Positions 1-4,292 of a DNA stretch of 5,225 nucleotides are shown here, in pieces (the first letter of the stretch is position 1; each line of letters starts with the position of its first letter). The notes below the pieces were generated by a model that was not told the DNA's origin, did not search any database, and was given only the letters and a program-made list of their open reading frames with translations. Location: assembly GCA_041688385.1 (NCBI GenBank), contig JBDNIH010000162.1:1-5225 (forward strand), written 5' to 3'. Position numbers and translations under genes: made by a program. The stretch is from UBA7662 sp041688385 (GTDB lineage: Bacteria > Bacteroidota > Bacteroidia > UBA7662).

Positions 1-32
1 CCAACGAGATTGAAGCCGCGGAGATGAAGTGA
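1..32 (+). CDS. C-terminal end of an upstream gene (partial)
   Basis: The third forward frame is open from the window edge and reads NEIEAAEMK before a TGA at 30-32. This charged, helix-like tail fits the end of a protein whose body lies outside the window. An ATG overlaps that stop (TGATG) and opens an 8-codon frame to 58, which is too short to support as a gene. The other two frames stop at 12-14 and 25-27, so this frame is the only likely coding one. No function can be given. Confidence 0.35.
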   Translation, partial: NEIEAAEMK

Positions 33-62
33 TGACGGCGGAACCAGGGAACGTTTAAAAAA

Positions 63-596
63 ATGACGAAAAAATGGGAAATTAACGGATTGTTCGGCAC
101 GGGCGCCGCAGCTGCGGCCCAAAAAAATGAAAAAAACGTCAAAACCGTCTACCTCGATGCGAGTCTGGATAGACCTCTGGTGGTTGCCGACATCGAAGCG
201 GGTCTTGCTTCTGTGATGGAAGGTCATATTGACGACGGGGTCAGCGACGCTCTCATCGAAAACATGCAGGAGACATTCAAGGATGTCGAGAATGATGAGT
301 TTCAGAATACAATTTTTATAGCGACTACTGGGCGGGTGGCCATCAGGGCGATACATGTTCCGCGGGCCGCCCTCAACGGCGACAACGGCCCAATACTCTT
401 CCCTACATCCAACCCCAAATCAATAACCGCAGCGTTCTCAACTGAGTCTCTTCGTGTAGTAGTTGATTTTTTGGACACCCTAGAGCCGGGGCCTCGGAAG
501 TACGCTTGGGAATTCGCGATGGAAAAGATGACCGAGCTGATAGATTCAATGTACGAAACCAATCCACCTAGGTGGGGAGAGAGTAAGGGACTATGA
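63..596 (+). CDS. Unrecognised 177-aa protein, first gene of a coupled pair
   Basis: I do not recognise the family. The ATG at 63 follows a weak, rather distant ribosome site (AGGGA at 46-50). The N-terminus is basic and A-rich in codons (MTKKWEINGLFGTG), followed by a five-alanine run at residues 15-19. A strand-like segment at about 28-42 contains YLD and DRPLV. Residues 43-80 look helical and acidic, 83-100 look beta-like (TIFIATTGRVAIRAI), and the C-terminal third is helical. There is no signal peptide, membrane span or cysteine cluster, so it is probably cytoplasmic. Its TGA overlaps the next ATG by 4 bases (ATGA), so the two are probably translated together. The YLD/DRPLV stretch recurs in a mini-ORF at 2685-2774, which suggests a small repeated protein module in this genome. 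A long minus-strand open frame runs across it but looks like a shadow. Confidence 0.8.
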   Translation: MTKKWEINGLFGTGAAAAAQKNEKNVKTVYLDASLDRPLVVADIEAGLASVMEGHIDDGVSDALIENMQETFKDVENDEFQNTIFIATTGRVAIRAIHVPRAALNGDNGPILFPTSNPKSITAAFSTESLRVVVDFLDTLEPGPRKYAWEFAMEKMTELIDSMYETNPPRWGESKGL

Positions 597-1243
597 CGAA
601 TAGATTGACGGTGGTGGATACCTTTCGAAATTCGGACGGTGTCGTGTTTGATGTTGAGAAGCATATAAAATTTATGTATTCCGAACAGCCAACCAGCTGG
701 GACGATGCGGCAACGCGTTCCCTCTACTGGATGTTCAACCACAGCTTTAAGTCCTGGGACAAGCCTGAAGATATTCGGGAATATCTCGATTATTTGATTG
801 GATTGATGGGCCCGTCGCCCCACCCGGATGCGGCTGCTGAAAAAAAGACAATTTCTAACGCCACGGCGGCCGAGTACTGGACTTTGTTCGGTTCGATTGT
901 TGTGTCGGCCGGTATCAAGCTCGGAATTTTCAAAAATATCGAGAATTCTGAAGACGCATTCCGGTCCCTCCTCCTCGAAATTCAGGGAATTTTGGTGAGA
1001 AAGCAGCATGACTACGGGCACGAAAACATTGCGCGCTTTGGTCGATTCGGGATTCTTGTTAGATGTCATGACAAGGTCGCCCGTATGCAAAATTTGCTTA
1101 CCGGTAACCGAACACCACAGAACGAACCGCTGGTCGACACCTTCGCCGACTTGTTGGGATACTCGGCGATTGGGATGATGTGGGAAAAGGGTTGGTTCAT
1201 GCTGCCGCTGGCAGAAGACATCCCACCCCGTGTGGCTGCATGA
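593..1243 (+). CDS. Nmad1/DUF1599-like phage protein (nucleotide-modification-associated domain)
   Basis: The C-terminal half (about residues 125-200) has the signature of the nucleotide modification associated domain 1 family: K137-x-x-D140-Y141-G142, then F149-G150 and a GI-x-x-R157-x-x-D160-K161-x-x-R164 stretch, then E178-x-x-x-D182-T183-x-x-D186-L187-x-x-Y190. These acidic and basic positions are the ones I recall as conserved. Relatives occur in phages and have been linked to DNA-base or nucleotide modification, but the reaction is not established, so none is claimed. The N-terminal 120 residues (many aromatics: MFNHSFKSW, EYWTLF) are unrecognised; residues 100-112 are hydrophobic but short for a membrane span. 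The start at 593 overlaps the previous stop by 4 bases, which argues for coupled translation. The last codons overlap the first copy of a CCACCCCGYGTGG repeat that recurs at 1472. Confidence 0.75.
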   Translation: MTNRLTVVDTFRNSDGVVFDVEKHIKFMYSEQPTSWDDAATRSLYWMFNHSFKSWDKPEDIREYLDYLIGLMGPSPHPDAAAEKKTISNATAAEYWTLFGSIVVSAGIKLGIFKNIENSEDAFRSLLLEIQGILVRKQHDYGHENIARFGRFGILVRCHDKVARMQNLLTGNRTPQNEPLVDTFADLLGYSAIGMMWEKGWFMLPLAEDIPPRVAA

Positions 1244-1489
1244 AAAATCCCATTTATTTCACCAGAATTCAAGCCGGCGGGCTGCCGGGGTTGCTGAAAA
1301 AGTCACTTTTTTCGAGTCGTTACCTGGGACGCCTGGTTGGTGATGCCTGGAGCTCAGCCCAGTCGCTGCTAAATAAGTTAAAAAATCGTCGATATTCGCA
1401 GCTAGCCGCCAGGGCCCTGGATGACTCGTCAAAAAAGTCACTTTCTTCGAACCATCCCGCACGTGCTGGAGTCCCACCCCGCGTGGCCG
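1221..1489 (+). repeat. Pair of 18-bp hairpin-forming direct repeats
   Basis: TCCCACCCCGTGTGGCTG at 1221-1238 and TCCCACCCCGCGTGGCCG at 1472-1489 match at 16 of 18 positions. Each contains CCAC and GTGG separated by five bases, so each can form a short hairpin. The second copy is extended by outer arms GTGCTGG (1464-1470) and CCGGCAC (1486-1492), pairing with one G-T wobble. The first copy lies in the last codons of the Nmad1-like gene and the second in non-coding DNA in a different frame, so shared protein coding does not explain the match. Each is followed by an A-tract box of the local repeat family. Confidence 0.55.
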
Positions 1490-1522
1490 GCACGCATCCT
1501 GTGGAAAAAACGATAATTTCGA
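1241..1522. repeat. Five-copy A-tract/T-tract interspersed repeat cluster
   Basis: This non-coding stretch holds five related boxes of the form A5-6, about 5-7 bases, then a T-rich part often ending TTCG. They start near 1242, 1297, 1380, 1432 and 1504. Copies two (1297-1315) and four (1432-1450) match at 18 of 19 bases: AAAAAGTCACTTTTTTCGA and AAAAAGTCACTTTCTTCGA. Each is a near-perfect palindrome around the C of AGTCACT. The other copies are diverged. A perfect 12-bp palindrome CCAGGGCCCTGG lies between at 1409-1420. Open frames cross the region on both strands but lack ribosome sites and a gene-like composition. Possible roles are repressor binding sites upstream of the 1609 promoter or a decayed small repeat element. 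Confidence 0.6.
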
Positions 1523-1569
1523 CGAGTCTGGCGGCCACCCGGACCTCCGCCGAACAGTTTCTGGATGCT

Positions 1570-1614
1570 GATTAAGCTGACGGTGGTGGAAAGCAATTAA
1601 TTAAACGGTACACT
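1570..1614 (+). promoter_or_regulatory. Promoter with duplicated upstream element, copy 1
   Basis: The element is GATTAAG (1570-1576), two variable bases, GACGGTGGTGGAAAG (1579-1593), one variable base, then AAT (1595-1597). A -10 hexamer TACACT follows at 1609-1614. The same element recurs at 2601-2628 with TATACT at almost the same distance (38 versus 39 bases from element start to -10), which is why a shared promoter or activator site is proposed. There is no canonical -35; the GGTGGAAAG part sits where one would be. The expected start site near 1621 gives a leader of about 25 bases before the ATG at 1646. Confidence 0.5.
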
Positions 1615-1645
1615 TTAAAAATAACTACTAGAAAAGAGAATCAGT

Positions 1646-1942
1646 ATGAGCAAACCACGCACCAAACGACGAAATGTATTTGCTTGCGTCGACTGCCAGG
1701 TCGATACACAGGACATTGGTGAGTATTACGTGGTGGGCGCTGGTGTTTGGGCCAGTGTCGATATGAAGAAGCATGGTGGGATGCTCTGCATCAGCTGCCT
1801 TGAGCTTCGATTAGGACGTGAACTCGCCTCCAGCGACTTCTCAGACGCCCCAGTCAACCATGAGGAATGGGCATGGACGCGTTTCTATGACAAACAATCA
1901 GAACAACTAGCTTCACGCCTCAGTGCGGAAGGAAGGAAATAA
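1646..1942 (+). CDS. Small two-CxxC (putative zinc-binding) phage protein
   Basis: This 98-aa protein has a basic N-terminus (MSKPRTKRRN) and two CxxC pairs, C14-x-x-C17 and C48-x-x-C51, spaced so that the four cysteines could hold one zinc ion. Between them is GEYYVVGAGVW, and after the second pair comes CLELRLGREL followed by DFSDAPVN. I recall this arrangement (CVDC, GEYY, GGMLCIxCLExRLGR, APVN) from hypothetical proteins in many actinobacteriophages, although no database was searched. No enzymatic role is known to me, and nucleic-acid or protein binding is only a guess. The ATG at 1646 is preceded by an AAAGAG ribosome site at 1633-1638. The next gene starts two bases after its stop, so the two are probably one operon served by the promoter at 1570-1614. 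Confidence 0.85.
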   Translation: MSKPRTKRRNVFACVDCQVDTQDIGEYYVVGAGVWASVDMKKHGGMLCISCLELRLGRELASSDFSDAPVNHEEWAWTRFYDKQSEQLASRLSAEGRK

Positions 1943-1943
1943 C

Positions 1944-2291
1944 ATGATTCCAGAAATAATTTCTATCAGCGCAGCAGTGCTTGCTGTTGTTGCATTGGTG
2001 TTTTCATATCGTGCATACACCAGGGACAGATGGGTTGGCAAGGAGATGGAGACGCTGTGGATAGCTCTCGTGGAGATTCAAGATTTGATGGATTCTAAGA
2101 TACCCGGTGACTCAACCGTCGGCAACTCCCCCGTCAGACATGCATGGGGTGTTGGGCCGGCGTGGGCGGAACAGCAGACTAAAGCCAATTACGGGAGGAC
2201 CGGGGATTGGAGTCGGGAGAACGCGGCCGGCGAGATGGTTGGTCGGGACGACATGCCTGGATTCGAAAGCGAACGACAAACAAAACCCTGA
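1944..2291 (+). CDS. Small single-pass membrane protein, unknown function
   Basis: Starting at the ATG at 1944, this is a 115-aa protein. The start is chosen because GGAAGGAAA at 1931-1939 is a good ribosome site; an in-frame GTG at 1923 would add seven residues inside the previous gene. Residues 4-21 (starting EIISISAAVLAVVALVF) form one membrane helix, followed by a basic stop-transfer stretch (SYRAYTRDR). The C-terminal 85 residues are therefore probably cytoplasmic. Residues 34-52 are amphipathic and could pack on the membrane, while the rest is polar, Gly/Trp-rich and likely disordered. It lies two bases after the double-CxxC gene. Holin or spanin-like roles were considered, but a single span with a long soluble tail and no lysis neighbours gives no support. 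Its end faces a minus-strand terminator at 2286-2313. Confidence 0.75.
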   Translation: MIPEIISISAAVLAVVALVFSYRAYTRDRWVGKEMETLWIALVEIQDLMDSKIPGDSTVGNSPVRHAWGVGPAWAEQQTKANYGRTGDWSRENAAGEMVGRDDMPGFESERQTKP

Positions 2292-2313
2292 CGCCATCCT
2301 CATGACGCCAGGG
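2276..2313 (-). terminator. Intrinsic terminator on the minus strand
   Basis: On the minus strand CCCTGGCGTCAT pairs with ATGGCGTCAGGG around a GAGG loop, giving a continuous 12-bp stem with two G-U pairs. It is followed directly by TTTTGTTTGT (2285-2276). On the plus strand the same stem has two A-C mismatches and is followed by GTCTCGCT, so leftward termination is clearly the better reading. It overlaps the stop codon of the plus-strand membrane-protein gene and may also slow plus-strand transcription. Confidence 0.65.
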
Positions 2314-2472
2314 TCTCGCTCATCACACTAGCCCGGCGCGCAGAAAGGGGAGTAACCAGTCTGGGCCCTACCACGGACCCTAGAGAGTTACTCTTCGCAC
2401 CGTGCCACGGCGTATTTTCCCGCCGAGTGATTAGTGTGACGCCGGAGCCAAAGGGGTAACTCCGACGCCACA
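2276..2472 (-). ncRNA. Candidate minus-strand structured RNA, about 190-200 nt
   Basis: Read on the minus strand, this non-coding block folds into successive hairpins. Each is better paired as minus-strand RNA than as plus-strand RNA, because five plus-strand A-C mismatches become G-U pairs. Hairpin 1 (2472-2435) is a 13-bp stem, TGTGGCGTCGGAG with CTCCGGCGTCACA, and a 12-base loop. A short CGGCG/CGCCG hairpin lies at 2425-2408. Hairpin 3 (2393-2350) has outer arms GAGTAAC and GTTACTC and inner arms GGGTCC and GGGCCC. The last is a 12-bp terminator hairpin at 2313-2286. An 8-bp long-range helix (TCACACTA 2323-2330 with TAGTGTGA 2432-2439) competes with hairpin 1. An extended -10 lies just upstream. 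Two outer pairs of hairpin 3 favour the plus strand instead. The family is not recognised. Confidence 0.5.
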
Positions 2473-2477
2473 TCACA

Positions 2478-2486
2478 AATTTAGCA
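2478..2486 (-). promoter_or_regulatory. Candidate extended -10 promoter for the minus-strand RNA
   Basis: On the minus strand TGCTAAATT forms an extended -10 (TG, one base, TAAATT). A start about seven bases downstream falls near 2471, exactly where hairpin 1 begins. No good -35 hexamer lies at 16-18 bases, so the call rests on the extended -10 and its position relative to the RNA structure. Confidence 0.3.
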
Positions 2487-2600
2487 CACAGAGCCCCGCC
2501 GACGCGCGAACACGCTCCGTCAACGTAACTTGATGTTCAGATAAATCTATCCGGGATGTGTAGTGGGGTCGTGGTCGGTAGGGATGTGGGGAATTAGTCG

Positions 2601-2644
2601 GATTAAGTCGACGGTGGTGGAAAGGAATGGTGCACTTATATACT
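2601..2644 (+). promoter_or_regulatory. Promoter with duplicated upstream element, copy 2
   Basis: GATTAAG at 2601-2607 and GACGGTGGTGGAAAG at 2610-2624 repeat the element at 1570; 25 of 28 positions match. A -10 hexamer TATACT lies at 2639-2644, within one base of the spacing seen in copy 1. The expected start site is near 2651. It would transcribe the 29-codon mini-ORF, the switch-like hairpins at 2785-2860 and possibly the replication genes. Confidence 0.55.
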
Positions 2645-2647
2645 TGG

Positions 2648-2657
2648 TGATATATCA
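2648..2657. promoter_or_regulatory. Possible operator palindrome over the predicted start site
   Basis: TGATATATCA is a perfect 10-bp palindrome four bases after the TATACT -10, so it covers the expected transcription start. A dimeric repressor bound here would block initiation. The small RHH proteins encoded at 4680 and 4847 are possible binders, but nothing in the sequence links them directly. Confidence 0.3.
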
Positions 2658-2684
2658 AAGGAATACCAGAGAAACTTAGGGGGT

Positions 2685-2774
2685 ATGTCTCGTCGGCGTG
2701 GCGAGGTGTGCTATCTTGACGTCGCTGGCGATAGACCGCTAGTGAAACAGAATGAGTCTAACATTCTTACTTAG
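2685..2774 (+). CDS. 29-aa mini-ORF resembling the N-terminus of the 63-596 protein
   Basis: This frame encodes a basic start (MSRRRGEV) and then CYLDVAGDRPLV before a short polar tail. The first protein of the window has VYLDASLDRPLV at residues 29-40. In the DNA, the shared Y, L, D, D, R, P, L and V codons differ almost only at third positions (TAC/TAT, CTC/CTT, GAT/GAC, CCT/CCG, CTG/CTA), which is how homologous coding sequence diverges. The ATG lies about 34 bases after the predicted start site of promoter copy 2. A G-run (AGGGGG at 2678-2683) is nearby but only one base from the ATG, too close for a normal ribosome site. It may be a real micro-gene, a leader peptide or the remnant of a decayed paralogue; chance similarity cannot be excluded. 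Confidence 0.35.
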   Translation: MSRRRGEVCYLDVAGDRPLVKQNESNILT

Positions 2775-2784
2775 CTTAACACCG

Positions 2785-2860
2785 CCCTCAGCCTGAGGGG
2801 GTCTACAGCAAGTTGTGGAGAGTTGGTTGGTGAAACCGAAAGGTTCCCCCAGACCCCCTC
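2785..2860 (+). ncRNA. Switch-like RNA structure upstream of the replication genes
   Basis: A perfect 10-bp helix joins GAGGGGGTCT (2795-2804) to AGACCCCCTC (2851-2860). It competes with a local hairpin CCCTCA-GCC-TGAGGG (2785-2799), which uses the same G-rich strand. Inside the 46-base loop, AACC-GAAA-GGTT (2834-2845) is a stem with a GNRA tetraloop. It competes with GGTT (2825-2828) pairing the same AACC. The GNRA loop exists only on the plus strand. No T-run follows, so this is not an ordinary terminator. It could be a cis-acting control element, an antisense-RNA target or part of a larger structured RNA. It matches no riboswitch I know. Confidence 0.45.
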
Positions 2861-2864
2861 CAAA

Positions 2865-2985
2865 TAGTACTTCTAGTGATTCTTCTCCTCTAGATTTCTT
2901 TAACGTAGTAGAAAGATATCTATAAAGAGAAATTTTTCTTTAGATAAACTTTCACCACGAATTCTTTAGAACTCTAGTAGCGAGG
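2865..2985. other. A/T-rich segment with inverted repeat before the replication genes
   Basis: This stretch is clearly richer in A and T than its surroundings. It contains an inverted repeat at 2917-2946: TATCT, AT, AAAGA on the left and TCTTTAGATA on the right, around an eight-base centre. TTCTTTA-type hexamers recur (2904, 2936, 2962). Such DNA fits a repressor site for the replication promoter or an easily melted segment of an origin, and the sequence does not decide between them. No credible ORF crosses it. Confidence 0.4.
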
Positions 2986-2992
2986 TTATACT
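2965..2992 (+). promoter_or_regulatory. Promoter of the replication gene pair
   Basis: TTTAGA at 2965-2970, a 16-base spacer and TATACT at 2987-2992 form a credible housekeeping-type promoter. The start site should fall about 2999, on an in-frame GTG (2999-3001). Translation could therefore begin without a leader at that GTG, or at the downstream ATG 3062, which has a ribosome site. Confidence 0.5.
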
Positions 2993-3061
2993 GGCCCGGT
3001 GAACACACACGGGACAATGGCGCGGCTAAATTTCCCAGGCTTCACAGAGGGAGTGACACCA

Positions 3062-3418
3062 ATGGCGCAACAAAAGAGACCACGGGTAGCGACACTCGCA
3101 CAGGCCACCAAGGCTAAGCAAGTAGACCCTGCCAGCATCCAGGAGATATTTGACTTCTGGAGAATTCAATTTAAAAAGTCAGCCGGAGCCAAGCTAGACA
3201 TCAAGCGTTCTAGAGCCATAGGAGCAGCTATCTACGATTACGGACTCGATGGCTGTAGGAACGCCATAGTCGGCTGTAGCCTCTCAGACTTCCACATGGG
3301 ACGCAATAAGACCAAGACCAAGTACAACGACATTGAGCTCATCCTCAGGGACTCCCAGCACATCGAACAATTCACCGAAATCTACGATGCCAGCCAGACC
3401 GTCAAGGAGGACTGGTGA
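3062..3418 (+). CDS. Replication-initiator C-terminal-type domain protein (stand-alone)
   Basis: From the ATG at 3062 this is 118 aa. That start is preferred because AGAGGGAG at 3046-3053 is a good ribosome site. An in-frame GTG at 2999 sits on the predicted transcription start and would add 21 residues. The core (about residues 22-108) has the pattern I recall from the C-terminal region of phage replisome-organiser/initiator proteins: D-x-x-x-I-x-x-x-F-x-F-W, then KLDIKRSRAIGAAIYDYGLD, then AI-x-GC, then HMGRNKTKTKYNDIELILRD, then V/I-E-x-F. In those proteins an N-terminal helix-turn-helix part usually binds the origin; here only a basic tail of about 20 residues precedes the domain. DNA binding may therefore reside elsewhere or in that tail. 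The next gene overlaps by 4 bases and is a helicase-loader candidate, which supports a replication role. Confidence 0.7.
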   Translation: MAQQKRPRVATLAQATKAKQVDPASIQEIFDFWRIQFKKSAGAKLDIKRSRAIGAAIYDYGLDGCRNAIVGCSLSDFHMGRNKTKTKYNDIELILRDSQHIEQFTEIYDASQTVKEDW

Positions 3419-3894
3419 CCATCACCAAAGCCCAAACATCCGACCTCGTCCGACAGGCCTATGCCACCTACAACCAGACAATAATGCTGGCTGATGAGAA
3501 GTTCGTTTTCCGGGCATGGTATGACTTGTTATGCGATTTGGCTTATGATGACGTGAGGCTGGCATTCCTGGAGCTGGCTACCCATGAGAAGTTTATGCCC
3601 AGACCCGGGGACGTACGCCGGCTCACAATAGATACCACCACAAAAGTGGCACCATTTTTAGATGCATATTCTAGTTGGGGTATTTTCCAGGGTGTCGTAA
3701 AAAGCGTAAACTCTGGTGTGCAAACAAATGTAGTTAAATCAGAAGCACTCATCAAAACATTACAACAATTAGGTGATACCGCTTATGGCATGCACACAAA
3801 TGGTGACAGAGAAGTATTCGTCAAGGTTTATGAGAACATAGTCTCACAACTGGAACAAAACAAATACTCCATCACCGCACCACCGGCTGAATAA
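3415..3894 (+). CDS. Probable helicase-loader-like replication protein (G39P-like)
   Basis: This 159-aa protein starts at a GTG overlapping the previous TGA (GTGA), with the strongest ribosome site of the window, AAGGAGG at 3404-3410. The N-terminal part matches the pattern of phage helicase loader/inhibitor proteins of the SPP1 G39P type: W35-Y-D-L-L, L-A-Y44-D-D-V-R, then F60-M-P-R-P-G-D-V-R. The C-terminal part (LQQLGDTAYGM, then DREVFVKVYENIV) resembles the weakly conserved tail of such proteins. G39P delivers the phage replicative helicase to the origin-bound initiator. The same job with the upstream protein as partner is an inference, and no helicase gene is in the window. GC content falls from about 55% near the start (3421-3480) to about 32% at 3721-3780, which may reflect a join or an embedded A/T-rich element. 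Confidence 0.6.
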   Translation: MTITKAQTSDLVRQAYATYNQTIMLADEKFVFRAWYDLLCDLAYDDVRLAFLELATHEKFMPRPGDVRRLTIDTTTKVAPFLDAYSSWGIFQGVVKSVNSGVQTNVVKSEALIKTLQQLGDTAYGMHTNGDREVFVKVYENIVSQLEQNKYSITAPPAE

Positions 3895-4115
3895 CCGCCA
3901 ACAACAACACCACAACACCACAACACAGCAAAAAGTCCCGGCTACCAGCGCCGAGGCTAAGTTGCCGACCGGGTATCCCCTGTCCGTGATAGCACACAAG
4001 GCGGGTATCCCCACCCCAACAGTGTTTCAAGGCACAAAGCACCACTGCCACAACACACCACTATCATAAAACGCAAATAACAAGCGGCCGACCCGCCTCA
4101 GCCGGCAAAACGAAG

Positions 4116-4143
4116 AAATTTTGTACGGCCAACAACAAAATTT
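4116..4143. repeat. Inverted repeat, 9-bp arms
   Basis: AAATTTTGT at 4116-4124 and ACAAAATTT at 4135-4143 are perfect reverse complements separated by ten bases. The arms are A/T-only apart from one G/C pair each. This may be a protein-binding site or a cruciform-forming element in the candidate origin. Confidence 0.5.
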
Positions 4144-4185
4144 TCCCGAAAAACAAACGCGCGCGCCAGCTTTCTGGGCTTTTTA

Positions 4186-4218
4186 CAGGGTTTAGGCTTG
4201 TCTGTTGAGCTAACCCTG
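4186..4218. repeat. Hairpin with CAGGGTT/AACCCTG arms
   Basis: CAGGGTT at 4186-4192 pairs perfectly with AACCCTG at 4212-4218 around a 19-base loop. The loop contains TAGGCTTGT, which is repeated at 4328-4336. No T-run follows, so it is not a terminator; a structural or binding role in the non-coding block is possible. Confidence 0.35.
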
Positions 4219-4229
4219 CCAGCCTGAGT

Positions 4230-4292
4230 AGTTTCACAAGTTTCGCAAGTTCTGCAGGTTTTAGTAGTTTCGCCAGTTTTAGTAGTTTTATC
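4230..4292. repeat. Seven tandem 9-bp units
   Basis: Seven consecutive 9-base units fill this stretch exactly: AGTTTCACA, AGTTTCGCA, AGTTCTGCA, GGTTTTAGT, AGTTTCGCC, AGTTTTAGT, AGTTTTATC. The first five bases (AGTTT) are conserved and the last four vary. The variation suggests an old array rather than recent slippage. On the minus strand it gives a Lys/Leu/Ala three-residue periodicity in an open frame, which is a by-product of the array. It lies in the gap after the replication genes, where iterons would be expected, although the unit is shorter than usual iterons. Confidence 0.65.

Noticed and set aside
32..58. Eight-codon ATG frame between the first two genes
   Set aside because: It is too short and has no ribosome site; it is probably incidental to the TGATG overlap.
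607..618. Third copy of GACGGTGGTGGA at the start of the Nmad1-like gene
   Set aside because: Only 12 bases match, it is coding (LTVVD), the GATTAAG part is missing and no -10 follows at the conserved distance; one 12-mer match is near chance level.
302..1090. 262-codon open frame on the minus strand
   Set aside because: It lies antisense to two well-supported coupled genes, has no ribosome site and gives a low-complexity, non-family-like protein.
1241..1522. CRISPR array
   Set aside because: Repeats are degenerate, unevenly spaced (about 50-85 bases) and only two are near-identical; no cas gene is present.
1180..1575. 131-codon plus-strand frame across the repeat cluster
   Set aside because: It starts inside the Nmad1-like gene in another frame, has no ribosome site, and its apparent KKSLFSS/KKSLSS repeats only mirror the DNA boxes. 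Open frames on the minus strand across the same DNA (1259-1477 and 1320-1538) fail for the same reason.
2432..2475. Phage attachment site of a serine integrase
   Set aside because: The imperfect inverted repeat has about the right size, but no integrase is in the window and the G-U pattern fits an RNA hairpin better.
2292..2998. tRNA, tmRNA or known riboswitch in the long gap
   Set aside because: No cloverleaf, T-loop or CCA-end pattern was found, and the hairpins match no riboswitch consensus that I can recall.
4157..4185. Terminator at CCAG-CTTT-CTGG followed by TTTTT
   Set aside because: The stem is only four base pairs and its outer bases do not pair; a better terminator lies at 4272-4314.
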